DNA of 27,446 nucleotides from VGNY01 sp964549635 (GTDB taxonomy: Bacteria > Chloroflexota > Dehalococcoidia > GIF9 > UBA5629): the NCBI GenBank assembly GCA_964549635.1, contig CAZJVJ010000014.1, positions 1-27,446 on the forward strand, written 5' to 3'. Positions 1 to 7,946 of the stretch are shown one piece after another; the first letter of the stretch is position 1; each line of letters begins with the position of its first letter. The position numbers and the translations under genes were made by a program. The notes beneath the pieces are model-generated. The model did not search any database, was not told where the DNA came from, and saw nothing but the letters and a program-made list of their open reading frames with translations.

Positions 1-2
1 CA

Positions 3-191
3 ATCCTAAATCACTTCGATAATCATACCACGAATGGCTTCACTGAAGGCTGTAACACCAAGATTAAGATGCTGAAAAGAATCTCCTATGGTCTGAGCAA
101 TGTGGATGTCTATTGGCGAAAATGCTACTGGGGTTTGCACCATCCCCAAGCTATTTCCACGCAATTTGACAAAGAGCCAATTTCGTATTGA
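3..191 (+). pseudogene. 3' remnant of an ISL3-family transposase
   Basis: Frame 3 from the window edge reads ILNHFDNHTTNGFTEGCNTK and continues with KIKMLKRISYGLSNVDVYWRK. This matches the C-terminal end of ISL3-type (IS204/IS1001/IS1165) DDE transposases, whose conserved TNGF-EG-N-KIK-KR-YG block is clearly visible. After WRK the frame reads CYWGLHH and runs to a TGA at 189-191. Moving forward one frame at base 122 instead gives MLLGFAPSPSYFHAI and a stop at 167-169, which looks more like a natural transposase tail. A one-base deletion in the A run at 119-122 is therefore likely. The 5' part lies outside the window. Family call is from memory of the motif; a whole element with terminal repeats cannot be shown. 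Confidence 0.7.
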
Positions 192-216
192 CAGTCAGGA
201 CAACTTCGGGCATAAT
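188..216 (+). promoter_or_regulatory. sigma70-type promoter for rpsP-khpA
   Basis: A perfect -35 TTGACA (188-193) is followed by a 17-bp spacer and a -10 CATAAT (211-216, 5 of 6 matches). Transcription would start near 223, about 43 nt before rpsP. It lies directly downstream of the transposase remnant. Confidence 0.75.
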
Positions 217-265
217 AGCGTGTAAAAAATTGCTGACAGGACTAAGTTAGACAGGTTAAAGAACT

Positions 266-541
266 ATGGTAAAGATAAGGTTGCGACGAGTAGGTGCCAG
301 AAACAGACCAATGTATAGAGTAGTGGCAGCTGACGCACGGTCACCACGAGATGGTGCTTTTATTGAAATCATAGGACACTACAATCCCTTAACTGAGCCG
401 GAGACTTTTTTCATTGATGAAAACAAGGCGTTGAAATGGCTAAGTTGTGGCGCTAAACCGACAGATACTGTAATGAGGTTACTTTGTAAATCTGGGGTGA
501 TGGAAAAGTTCAAGCAGACCTCTGTCAGAAAAGCTAAGTGA
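266..541 (+). CDS. rpsP: 30S ribosomal protein S16
   Basis: 91 residues, the usual size for bacterial S16. The N-terminus MVKIRLRRVGARNRPMYRVV and the following block (VAADARSPRDG, IGHYNP) are the diagnostic S16 signature. The protein is a primary component of the 30S body and binds 16S rRNA. It starts at ATG 266 without a strong Shine-Dalgarno sequence, downstream of a good promoter (188-216), and ends in TGA, which shows UGA is used as stop here. khpA follows 59 nt later, as in many bacteria. The usual neighbours ffh (upstream) and rimM/trmD (downstream) are absent, so the ancestral cluster has been cut on both sides. Confidence 0.97.
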   Translation: MVKIRLRRVGARNRPMYRVVAADARSPRDGAFIEIIGHYNPLTEPETFFIDENKALKWLSCGAKPTDTVMRLLCKSGVMEKFKQTSVRKAK

Positions 542-600
542 TTTACACACAAGCACTTTAGAACCACAGGCAAAACCGAATCAATTGCTGAGGAATGACA

Positions 601-831
601 ATGAAGGAGTTAATTGAGTATATCGCTAAGTCCATTGTTAGTGCACCTGAGGATGTGAAGGTGACAGAAGAAGCTGATGACAAGAATACAGTGGTGGTAA
701 AGCTAGAGGTTGCCCCAAATGATAAGGGGAGAGTTATTGGTAGACAGGGCCGTGTTGCTGAAGCGATGCGTACCTTGCTTCGAGTCGTGGCGACTAAGGA
801 AGGCGTTCGAGTGAGGCTAGAGATAGTTTAG
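601..831 (+). CDS. khpA: KH-domain RNA-binding protein KhpA
   Basis: 76 residues starting MKELIEYIAKSIVSAPEDVK. A single type II KH domain fills the protein; the RNA-contacting GxxG loop is GRQG in DKGRVIGRQGRVAEAMRTLL. KhpA (YlqC family) is a small RNA chaperone, often acting with KhpB, linked to cell division and small-RNA control in Firmicutes. An ATG at 595 is also in frame, but GAGG (590-593) lies only 1 nt before it and 7 nt before ATG 601, so 601 is preferred. Likely co-transcribed with rpsP. The following 83 bases (832-914) separate it from convergent atpC, and I see no convincing terminator hairpin there. Confidence 0.93.
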   Translation: MKELIEYIAKSIVSAPEDVKVTEEADDKNTVVVKLEVAPNDKGRVIGRQGRVAEAMRTLLRVVATKEGVRVRLEIV

Positions 832-914
832 CAGACTGGCACAGCTCTTATTATCTTTGAGAAGCCTCGGTTTAGTTTGTACTTACGTAAATCGATTGAG
901 CTTTCTAATTGATA

Positions 915-1340
915 TTATAACGCTGTTTTAGGTCTTCGGCGTCTGTGTTCTGCGACTTTTAGACGGACGAGGGCACGGCGTAAAGCAGCCTCGGCTTGTC
1001 CCACGTCTACTCCTGGAGGGCGTGTTTTGAGCCGTTCTTCGGCACGGCGTTTAGCTTCTTCGGCCCGAGAAATGTCTATTTCTTCAGCACGTTCACAGGT
1101 GTCGGCTAGTATTACAACTTTATCTGGGCGGATTTCAAGGAAACCTCCTGAGATGGCGAGGTAAGTTTCTTCACCGTCCTTTCTGATTAACAGCTCTCCA
1201 GGTTTAAGCATGGTTATTAGCGGCGCATGATGAGGCAAAATGCCTAACTCCCCCTCGATGCCTGGAGCAATTATTACATCTACATCATCAACAAGGACCT
1301 GACGCTCCGCCGTTATGATTTCAAGTCTTATTTTTGCCAT
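915..1340 (-). CDS. atpC: F1 ATP synthase epsilon subunit
   Basis: 141 residues, normal for epsilon. The N-terminal beta-sandwich is visible (IRLEIITAERQVLVDDVDVI, GELGILPHHAPLITMLKPGE), followed by a C-terminal two-helix region from about residue 88 rich in Ala, Arg and Glu (RAEEAKRRAEERL). The protein joins gamma to the c-ring and can inhibit ATP hydrolysis. ATG at 1340 overlaps the atpD stop (TGATG), so translation is probably coupled. A TTG one codon upstream is less likely. Last gene of the operon. The C-terminus ends in a basic tail (EHRRRRPKTAL). Confidence 0.95.
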   Translation of the reverse strand: MAKIRLEIITAERQVLVDDVDVIIAPGIEGELGILPHHAPLITMLKPGELLIRKDGEETYLAISGGFLEIRPDKVVILADTCERAEEIDISRAEEAKRRAEERLKTRPPGVDVGQAEAALRRALVRLKVAEHRRRRPKTAL

Positions 1341-2734
1341 CAAATTGCCTCAAGTTTCTTGCCTTTGGCTACTGCTTCATCTATAGTGCCAACCATGTAG
1401 AAAGCGGCTTCTGGGAGATGGTCATGTTTCCCTTCTAAAATCTCTTTGAAGCCACGGACTGTTTCCTTAACCGGAACATATTTACCCTCAGTGCCGGTAA
1501 AGGCTTCAGCGACAAACATAGGTTGGGAAAGAAATCTCTGGATGCGACGAGCTCTGGCAACGATAAGCTTATCCTCTTCACTAAGCTCCTCCATGCCCAG
1601 TATGGCGATTATATCCTGTAAATCTTTGTACCGCTGTAATACTCGCTGCACGCCTCGGGCCACCTGGTAGTGTTCCTCACCAACTATTTGAGGGTCGAGG
1701 ATGCGTGAAAAGGAAGCCAGCGGGTCCACTGCCGGATAAATGCCTAACTCAGCAATGGAGCGTTCCAGTGAGATTACAGCATCTAGGTGGCCGAAAGTAG
1801 TTACTATCCCGGGGTCTGTGTAGTCATCTGCCGGTACATAGATGGCCTGAAATGAAGTGATGGAGCCTCTTTTGGTGGAAGTTATCCTTTCTTCTAGCTC
1901 ACCGACATCTGTGGCCAGAGTAGGTTGATAACCCACTGCTGATGGCATGCGTCCAAGAAGTGCCGAGACTTCCATGTTTGCGAGGATGTAGCGATAAATG
2001 TTATCGATAAATAGAAGAACATCTTGCCCTTCAGTTTCGCGGAAGTATTCAGCCATTGTCACACCGGTTAAGCCTACTCGAGCTCTAACTCCTGGAGGCT
2101 CATTCATTTGCCCGAAAACCATCATTGTTTTATCTATAACTCCGGTCCGCTTCATTTCCAGCCACAGATCATTACCTTCTCGTGACCTTTCTCCCACACC
2201 AGCGAACACGGAGAAGCCTCCGTGATGGGTAGCAATATTGTGGATTAGTTCCATGATGATGACTGTCTTACCCACCCCAGCACCACCGTAAGCTCCAATC
2301 TTGCCGCCCTTAGTGAAGGGAGTAATCAGGTCTATTACTTTGAGTCCTGTTTCCAACATTTGAGTGGTGGTTTCTTGTTCTTCTAATGGTGGTGGGGGGC
2401 GATGTATGGGAAGACGCTCCTTTGTCTCCACTGGGCCAAGGTCGTCTATGGGCTCTCCTAAGACATTGAACAAGCGACCCAGCGTAGCTCTTCCTACAGG
2501 AACGGTTACGGGTGCTCCTGTGTCAACTGCCTCGAGTCCCCTGGATAGTCCATCGGTAGGACACAAGGCTAAACATCGAACCCAGTTATTGCCAACATGG
2601 TGCTGAACTTCGAGGACAATTTTATTTCCATCTTGGTTGATCTCGATGGCATTATAAATTGCGGGTAAATTCCCTTGCGGAAACTCGATATCTACTACTG
2701 TACCAATTACCTGCACTACTCTGCCTGTTGCCAA
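1340..2734 (-). CDS. atpD: F1 ATP synthase beta subunit
   Basis: 464 residues, typical of catalytic beta. Walker A is GGAGVGKT (about residues 150-157). The DELSEED-type lever appears as EELSEEDK near residue 385. MPSAVGYQPTLATDVGELEE is the classic beta block. It forms the three catalytic sites of F1 in the cytoplasm. The start is TTG at 2734, supported by a perfect AGGAGGTGA Shine-Dalgarno about 5 nt upstream; no in-frame ATG fits. It follows atpG by 12 nt and overlaps atpC. Nothing suggests loss of function. Confidence 0.98.
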   Translation of the reverse strand: MATGRVVQVIGTVVDIEFPQGNLPAIYNAIEINQDGNKIVLEVQHHVGNNWVRCLALCPTDGLSRGLEAVDTGAPVTVPVGRATLGRLFNVLGEPIDDLGPVETKERLPIHRPPPPLEEQETTTQMLETGLKVIDLITPFTKGGKIGAYGGAGVGKTVIIMELIHNIATHHGGFSVFAGVGERSREGNDLWLEMKRTGVIDKTMMVFGQMNEPPGVRARVGLTGVTMAEYFRETEGQDVLLFIDNIYRYILANMEVSALLGRMPSAVGYQPTLATDVGELEERITSTKRGSITSFQAIYVPADDYTDPGIVTTFGHLDAVISLERSIAELGIYPAVDPLASFSRILDPQIVGEEHYQVARGVQRVLQRYKDLQDIIAILGMEELSEEDKLIVARARRIQRFLSQPMFVAEAFTGTEGKYVPVKETVRGFKEILEGKHDHLPEAAFYMVGTIDEAVAKGKKLEAI

Positions 2735-2746
2735 AATTTCACCTCC

Positions 2747-3604
2747 TCATTTGATGGCTTCAGCGCCTCCTGTAATGTCGAGGAGCTCCTTTGTGATCAT
2801 CTCCTGACGGGCTTTATTCAATATCAAAGTGAGTTCTTCGAGAACCTCGTTTGCATTGTCCGTGGCATTGCGCATGGCTACCATTCGAGCTGAATGTTCG
2901 CTGGCAATAGCCTCAAGAATCGCATGATAGATTCTCATTTCCACAAAGCGCGGCAATAATTCGCTCAAGACAAATTTGGGATCAGGTTCGTAAATATATT
3001 CTTTGGTTTCGGTTTTGGGTAGCACCGCTGGTTTTACGGGAAGCAACAGCTCCAGGGTGGGGCTTTGAACCATCGTGGTAATAAATCGAGAATATGCAAT
3101 ATAGACCTGGTCAATATATCCGCTTGTGTAATCGTCAATAACTATGTGTGAGATAGGCAATGTCTCAAGCAATGTGGGGCGATCACTGACGTTAGTAAAC
3201 TCGGCCCGTATGTCACATTGGTGCCGATGCATAAAGTCTCTGCCTTTACGTCCAATAGTGATGAGAGTAACGGGCACATTCTGTTGCAAGATGAAACTAA
3301 CGGTAAGGCGATTCATATTCGCATTCAATCCGCCGCAAAGTCCCCTGTCTGTGGTGATGTGAACTACAGCTATTCTTTTAACCTCTCGTTTCTCTAGAAG
3401 AGGGTGAATCGTGCTGTCAGTACTTGATTCGGCAGCCAGGTCAGCAATTACCTGTGTAATTTTATCGCTATACGGTCGCCCTGCTAAGGCCTGCTCTTGG
3501 GCACGTCTCATCTTGGCAGTGGCGATCATCTCCATTGCCTTGGTGATTTTAGCTGTGTTTTGGACGCTGCGAATACGCCGACGTAGTAGGCGTGGACTAA
3601 TCAT
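2747..3604 (-). CDS. atpG: F1 ATP synthase gamma subunit
   Basis: 285 residues from ATG 3604 (MISPRLLRRRIRSVQNTAKI), the usual gamma length. The N-terminal KITKAMEMIATAKMRRAQ and the C-terminal MRNATDNANEVLEELTLILN with KARQEMITKELLDITGGAEA are the two conserved helices of the rotating stalk. A TTG 15 nt upstream is in frame and overlaps the atpA stop, but the family N-terminus begins at MISPR. No good Shine-Dalgarno precedes it, so translational coupling to atpA is likely. The internal TTDRGLCGGLNANMN is the conserved Rossmann-like segment. Confidence 0.96.
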   Translation of the reverse strand: MISPRLLRRRIRSVQNTAKITKAMEMIATAKMRRAQEQALAGRPYSDKITQVIADLAAESSTDSTIHPLLEKREVKRIAVVHITTDRGLCGGLNANMNRLTVSFILQQNVPVTLITIGRKGRDFMHRHQCDIRAEFTNVSDRPTLLETLPISHIVIDDYTSGYIDQVYIAYSRFITTMVQSPTLELLLPVKPAVLPKTETKEYIYEPDPKFVLSELLPRFVEMRIYHAILEAIASEHSARMVAMRNATDNANEVLEELTLILNKARQEMITKELLDITGGAEAIK

Positions 3605-3615
3605 TTTATTTAACT

Positions 3616-5127
3616 TCAATAAGTGGCGCTTTGTTTAAACTCAAGTATCGCTCCCTTTAAGGCTTCCTCAACGTCCGGTTTAATCTCCTTCTCAGCAGCA
3701 ATGCGCTTTCCTATTTCGGGGTGGTTAGTTTCCATAAAGCGATGGAATCCCTGTTCGAACGCCGCTATCTTCTCCACCGGGACATCGTCCAAATAGCCAT
3801 TGACTGCTGCGTAAAGAATCGTTACCTCTTTTTCTAAGGGCATAGGGGAATATTGAGGTTGCTTCAGAACCTCGGTGATGCGCCGACCGCGCTCTAGTTG
3901 CAAACGGGTAGCCTTGTCTAAATCAGCAGTGCCAAACTGTGCGAATGTAGCTAGTTCGCGGAATTGAGCCATCTCCAGTCTTAACTTACCGGCTACTTGT
4001 CTCATAGCTCTGGTTTGAGCGTTGCCGCCAACTCGAGATACAGATAAGCCAGCATTCAGTGCAGGGCGAATACCACTATTGAACAAATCTGTCTCCAGGT
4101 AAATCTGCCCATCGGTGATGGAAATAACATTGGTTGGAATATAGGCAGCTAAATCGCCAGCCTGAATTTCGATAATGGGCAGAGCAGTAAGCGAGCCACC
4201 ACCATGTGCTGAATCGAGTTTAGCGGCTCGTTCCAGCAATCGGCTGTGAAGGTAAAAAACATCACCCGGGTAAGCCTCTCGACCAGGTGGTCGTCTCAGC
4301 AACAGGGATATCTGACGATAAGCCCAGGCATGTTTTGTAAGGTCATCATAAACGATCAGTGCATCCTTACCTTCCTCCATAAATTCCTCGCCAATAGCAC
4401 AACCAGAGTAAGGGGCTAAATATTGCAATGGTGCCGGGTCAGAAGCATTAGCTACAACCACTATGGTATGTTCCATAGCCCCGTGCTTTTTGAATATATC
4501 TATTACTTGTGCCACTTTTGACGTTTTCTGCCCGATGGCTACATAAATACAGATCAAATCACCACCTCTTTGGCTAATGATGGTGTCTATGGCGATTGCT
4601 GATTTGCCTATGGAGCGGTCTCCAATAATTAGCTCACGCTGGCCACGTCCGATCGGTACCAGAGCATCTACAATTTTTATACCTGTGTGCACTGGTGTGT
4701 TTACAGGTTGTCTCGTTACTACATTGGGGGCTACTCTTTCCACTGGTCTGGTCTTTGTCGCCTTGATGGGTCCTAAATCATCCAGAGGGTTCCCTAACGG
4801 ATCTACCACACGTCCTATCAGTTCGTCACCTACAGGCACTTCAACCACTCTTCCAGTGCACCTTACCTCATCACCTTCTTTTATTTGGCTATAGTCTCCA
4901 AGGATAACGGCAGCAACATTATCCTCTTCCAAATTTAGAGCTAATCCCATAATGTCGTTGGGAAATTCCAGTAGTTCGTTGTATTTGGCACCACGGAGTC
5001 CGTGAATTCGGGCAATACCATCGCCCACTTCAATTACAGTTCCTACGTCTACCATGGTCACAGTGGTACCAAATTGTCTTATTTGCTCCTTGATTATTGA
5101 GACTATATCTCGTCCTTCAGTGGTCAT
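3616..5127 (-). CDS. atpA: F1 ATP synthase alpha subunit
   Basis: 503 residues, normal for alpha. The N-terminal crown, nucleotide-binding domain and C-terminal helical domain are all present (VDALVPIGRGQRELIIGDRS, ISLLLRRPPGREAYPGDVFY, NVISITDGQIYLETDLFNSG). The P-loop at residues 169-176 reads GDRSIGKS instead of the common GDRQTGKT: Gly, Lys and a terminal hydroxyl residue are kept, but the Q-T pair is replaced. Alpha binds nucleotide non-catalytically and contributes the arginine finger to beta. It lies between atpH and atpG in the standard order. Confidence 0.97.
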   Translation of the reverse strand: MTTEGRDIVSIIKEQIRQFGTTVTMVDVGTVIEVGDGIARIHGLRGAKYNELLEFPNDIMGLALNLEEDNVAAVILGDYSQIKEGDEVRCTGRVVEVPVGDELIGRVVDPLGNPLDDLGPIKATKTRPVERVAPNVVTRQPVNTPVHTGIKIVDALVPIGRGQRELIIGDRSIGKSAIAIDTIISQRGGDLICIYVAIGQKTSKVAQVIDIFKKHGAMEHTIVVVANASDPAPLQYLAPYSGCAIGEEFMEEGKDALIVYDDLTKHAWAYRQISLLLRRPPGREAYPGDVFYLHSRLLERAAKLDSAHGGGSLTALPIIEIQAGDLAAYIPTNVISITDGQIYLETDLFNSGIRPALNAGLSVSRVGGNAQTRAMRQVAGKLRLEMAQFRELATFAQFGTADLDKATRLQLERGRRITEVLKQPQYSPMPLEKEVTILYAAVNGYLDDVPVEKIAAFEQGFHRFMETNHPEIGKRIAAEKEIKPDVEEALKGAILEFKQSATY

Positions 5128-5148
5128 TGTTTCACTTCCTTTAAGTAA

Positions 5149-5688
5149 TTAGCTTTTAGATCGAACCAGACTCTTTTTCAGTACATTAAGTTTGTTACGG
5201 ACGCTCCCATCGATAAGTCTATCGCCAATTCTGGCAACAAAGCCCCCGAGAATTTCTGGGGCTACTTGTAGGTCAATGACAACCTGCCTCCCTATTATTG
5301 TTTTGAGTTGGTGACTAATTTTTTCTTTTTCTGTATCATTGAGCGGAATTGCGGTGGTAACGTTAGCACGTATTATTCCATAATGTTCATCTAGCAAACG
5401 GTCGTATTCATAAGCAATTTGATCAACGTACCCTAGTTTGTTCTTGGTTATCAGCAGATAAATCAGGTTCAAAGCTTCTGGATTCATTTGACCTAGTTTT
5501 TCTTTGACAAGCTTTATCTTAAGTTCAAACGACAATTTCGGATTTTCTATCAGAGCTACAAATTCAGCATCTCCTATTAGTTTGGCGATTTTTCTTAAGT
5601 CCAAACGCCATTCCTCTAACTTGTTATCTTCAATGGCGATTTCAAAAACGGCCTGTGCATAGCGTTTTGCAGTAGCTGTCATTGGCAT
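5149..5688 (-). CDS. atpH: F1 ATP synthase delta subunit
   Basis: 179 residues. The N-terminus MPMTATAKRYAQAVFEIA matches the delta/OSCP family, and so does the C-terminal block with PEILGGFVARIGDRLIDGSV. It forms the peripheral-stalk cap that attaches subunit b to the alpha/beta head. The first of two close ATG codons (5688) sits about 10 nt after AGAAGG and is preferred. 21 nt from atpA and 20 nt from atpF, in the standard operon order. Confidence 0.95.
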   Translation of the reverse strand: MPMTATAKRYAQAVFEIAIEDNKLEEWRLDLRKIAKLIGDAEFVALIENPKLSFELKIKLVKEKLGQMNPEALNLIYLLITKNKLGYVDQIAYEYDRLLDEHYGIIRANVTTAIPLNDTEKEKISHQLKTIIGRQVVIDLQVAPEILGGFVARIGDRLIDGSVRNKLNVLKKSLVRSKS

Positions 5689-5708
5689 TTAACGTTAACC
5701 TTCTCAAT

Positions 5709-6203
5709 TTATTTAAATATGGGACTTTGCTTAAGCACTTCCTCAATGAGTTTGCGATGTTTTTCCTTGTCCAACGTCTCCTTTATCACCTTTTCCACGG
5801 CTAGAATGGCTATATCAGCAAATTCAGCGCGCAGCTCTTGAATGGCCTTATCCCTTTCTCGTTCAATTTCGGTACGTGCCTTGGCAATTAGTGATTCAGA
5901 CTCCAGTCGGGCGCTTTCTTTAGCCTCTTCTTTTAGCCTTTCTCCTATTTGTATTGCCTGGGCTATTATTGCCTGCCCCTCCTTGCGGGCCTTTTCTAAA
6001 TGTGCTTTTATCTCTTCTTCGCTCCGTGCAGCTTGTTGCCTCATTTGTTCGGCCTGTTCCAGGCTCTCCTTTATCCTTGCCTGTCTTTCATCAAGCATCT
6101 TAAGCACAGGCTTATATAACAGTAAGCTAAGTAGCGTAAATAAAATAATAAAATTCAACAGAAATGCTATGAGCAGCGGTAGGTTAATTCCAAGTCCTTC
6201 CAT
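5709..6203 (-). CDS. atpF: FO ATP synthase b subunit
   Basis: 164 residues. One N-terminal membrane helix (about residues 8-30, LPLLIAFLLNFIILFTLLSL) is followed by the hallmark YKPVLKMLDERQARIKESLE and a long charged coiled coil to the C-terminus. It is the peripheral stator stalk. ATG 6203 is preceded by AGGCGG at suitable spacing. Only one b-type gene is present, so a homodimeric stalk is expected. The small hydrophobic ORF at 6246-6377 lies immediately upstream. Confidence 0.95.
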   Translation of the reverse strand: MEGLGINLPLLIAFLLNFIILFTLLSLLLYKPVLKMLDERQARIKESLEQAEQMRQQAARSEEEIKAHLEKARKEGQAIIAQAIQIGERLKEEAKESARLESESLIAKARTEIERERDKAIQELRAEFADIAILAVEKVIKETLDKEKHRKLIEEVLKQSPIFK

Positions 6204-6245
6204 CTTAGTCCGCCTAATTTTAAAAAGTCGCCGTTGATAGCTGTT

Positions 6246-6377
6246 TTACGCTGCGATTGACAGTATAAAAGCACCTATAACAAATGCAGTGATGATAAGT
6301 CCGGCAAATATTATAGCACCGATTATTACTGCACCGATAATAAACCCCAAAGAGGCTGGAAGATTACCATTTTCCAT
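6246..6377 (-). CDS. 43-residue hydrophobic protein between atpE and atpF
   Basis: The frame starts MENGNLPASLGFIIGAVIIG and continues AIIFAGLIITAFVIGAFILS before IAA and TAA. ATG 6377 is preceded by GGAGG 7 nt away, as good as the flanking atp genes, and spacing to both neighbours fits an operon (26 nt to atpE, 42 nt to atpF). It should form one long glycine-rich membrane helix (about residues 9-42) with small residues spaced every 4-5 positions. No charged residue is buried in the helix, so it cannot be an ion-carrying c subunit. I do not recognise the family. It could be an FO accessory or assembly peptide or a decayed c-subunit hairpin; the strong ribosome site argues that it is translated. 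Confidence 0.7.
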   Translation of the reverse strand: MENGNLPASLGFIIGAVIIGAIIFAGLIITAFVIGAFILSIAA

Positions 6378-6403
6378 CGATTGTTCCTCCGTTATGGCCC
6401 ATG

Positions 6404-6634
6404 TTACACTACGATGGCTAGAATTATGGCTGTTATAAGGGCATATATCCCGATGGCTTCGGCTAGAGCGCCGATCAGGATCATATTGGTTAGAATGGGC
6501 CCTCTAGCTTCGGGGTTGCGACCCAAAGCTTGCATGGCACCGAAGCCGATCAATCCTAATCCCAGCCCTGGGCCTAAAAACCCCAATCCTGCTGCTAGTC
6601 CTACTGCGAGCATTTTCATTGCTTCTGCTTCCAT
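6404..6634 (-). CDS. atpE: FO ATP synthase c subunit
   Basis: 76 residues forming two membrane helices. Helix 1 has the glycine ladder (GLGFLGPGLGLGLIGFGAMQ), the polar loop is GRNPEARG, and helix 2 carries the carboxylate in ILIGALAEAIGIYALI. Comparing with Na+-type c subunits (Ilyobacter tartaricus), the Gln of helix 1 is Leu here and the Ser after the essential Glu is Ala, so Na+ ligands are missing and a proton ring is inferred. A strong AAGGAGGA precedes ATG 6634, consistent with high expression of the ring subunit. Confidence 0.96.
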   Translation of the reverse strand: MEAEAMKMLAVGLAAGLGFLGPGLGLGLIGFGAMQALGRNPEARGPILTNMILIGALAEAIGIYALITAIILAIVV

Positions 6635-6652
6635 TGTGTCCTCCTTTTTTAC

Positions 6653-7615
6653 TTAAGTTTTATGTTCCGTTTCTTCGGCATGTGGGGTAAGGGCTATAGT
6701 TCCAAAAACCAGTGTTAGCCCAGCGAAGATGAGTGCTTGTATAAACCCGATTAACAATTCCAATCCATAAAATGGGATCATGGCGATGAAGGGGACTAAG
6801 AAGCAAACGACCAAAAGTAATATTTTGCCGGCAGTCATATTGCCAAAAAGACGGAAGGTGAAGCTAATAATGCGGATGAAGTGGCTAAATACTTCTAGGA
6901 AACCCACGAATAAGTTTATAAACCCAAACATTATTCCGGTAAAAGCTGGTCTTATCTTACCTTTGAATAAGCTTACAACACCGTCACGTAGCTGATCAAG
7001 ATTAAAAAAACTATTTAGGTAACGGAAGAAACCTAAGGCGCGCAGCCCCCAGTATTCAATACAGATAAATGATACTAGGGCGATAGAGAGTGGTAGATTG
7101 ATGTCAGTATTTGCTGCTCTGAATAATGAGACAAAGTGCCCATGGCTATCAATGATACCTATAGTACCAAAAAAGGGTAAAAGGGCTAGGTAAGCATTGG
7201 TCAAAACGTAGAGGAAAATGGTTGCCACAACCGGGAAAAGGGTGCGAGCGTGACCTTCACCAGCTACGCCTTTAACAAAGTCTAAAAGCGTTTCCACTAG
7301 CATTTCAGCGAAGCTCTGGAGCCTCCCTGGGATGAGTTTCATCCGACGAGTGCAGACATAAAACAAGGTGGCTAACACAATTATTGTGAGCCATGAAGCA
7401 ATAAGTGTATTAGTGACTTTGAAATGACCAACATGAAATATCTCTTCTGACGGAAGTTTAACGTGTGGTTCGGAAACTTGTAGGAAGTCAGGTGCTTTAA
7501 TTCCTAACAGGCTGGAGCCTAAAGGGCCAACAATTAGTCCAGTAACAAAAAAGGATACAAGGGCTATGGTTGCCAAGGCTAATATTTTCATCGAGCAGCC
7601 ACAACCCATGTTCAT
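6653..7615 (-). CDS. atpB: FO ATP synthase a subunit
   Basis: 320 residues from ATG 7615 (MNMGCGCSMKILALATIALV). Several membrane helices are present. The essential arginine is in ISFTFRLFGNMTAGKILLLV, and the following helix has the conserved Gln in GFIQALIFAGLTLVFGTIAL. The protein forms the proton half-channels facing the c-ring. Longer upstream reading is possible but would run through atpI, so 7615 (or ATG 7609) is chosen; the neighbouring stop at 7620-7622 supports this. The start MGCGC with a following hydrophobic helix is slightly unusual for the family. Confidence 0.95.
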   Translation of the reverse strand: MNMGCGCSMKILALATIALVSFFVTGLIVGPLGSSLLGIKAPDFLQVSEPHVKLPSEEIFHVGHFKVTNTLIASWLTIIVLATLFYVCTRRMKLIPGRLQSFAEMLVETLLDFVKGVAGEGHARTLFPVVATIFLYVLTNAYLALLPFFGTIGIIDSHGHFVSLFRAANTDINLPLSIALVSFICIEYWGLRALGFFRYLNSFFNLDQLRDGVVSLFKGKIRPAFTGIMFGFINLFVGFLEVFSHFIRIISFTFRLFGNMTAGKILLLVVCFLVPFIAMIPFYGLELLIGFIQALIFAGLTLVFGTIALTPHAEETEHKT

Positions 7616-7619
7616 CTTG

Positions 7620-7946
7620 CTATTTAGTTCCCTTATCTTTATTCTCCAGCTCCTTCTGTTCCATATAGAATCTGCGGAGCATGCGGTAAAGACCATAAAA
7701 GGCTATCAATGTGCCCAAACCAAACCCGACTAGGGTAAGTACGGGATGAGTGCCTAACTTACTCGGTCGGTCAAGCCACCAGCCAATACCGGTGGGGATG
7801 ACAAGACTCAGGGCTACATACCAGCCAACAGTAAAGAGAAACCAGAGCGGTTTCACCCATTCTTTTGGTTTCGGCTTTTCAGGTTTAATTGGTCCCACTA
7901 TATCAGAGGTTCCCACCCATTTGTAACCATTTATGTTATGAATCAT
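7620..7946 (-). CDS. atpI: AtpZ/AtpI-family ATP synthase-associated membrane protein
   Basis: 108 residues with a Pro/Lys-rich soluble N-terminus (about 1-33) and two membrane helices: LWFLFTVGWYVALSLVIPTG and, after GWWLDRPSKLGTHP, LTLVGFGLGTLIAFYGLYRM. The WLD-(K)-GTHP turn and the final GLYR-hhRR are typical of the ATPase_gene1 (AtpZ/AtpI) family, which sits first in atp operons and helps c-ring assembly or Mg2+/Ca2+ transport. Which of the two subgroups is uncertain. It starts at ATG 7946 with a weak ribosome site, 5 nt from atpB. The 191 bases upstream hold no promoter I can defend. Confidence 0.8.
   Translation of the reverse strand: MIHNINGYKWVGTSDIVGPIKPEKPKPKEWVKPLWFLFTVGWYVALSLVIPTGIGWWLDRPSKLGTHPVLTLVGFGLGTLIAFYGLYRMLRRFYMEQKELENKDKGTK

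Noticed and set aside
832..914. Bidirectional terminator between khpA and atpC
   Set aside because: Only weak imperfect repeats (ATCGATT/AATTGAT) without a stable stem and U-run.
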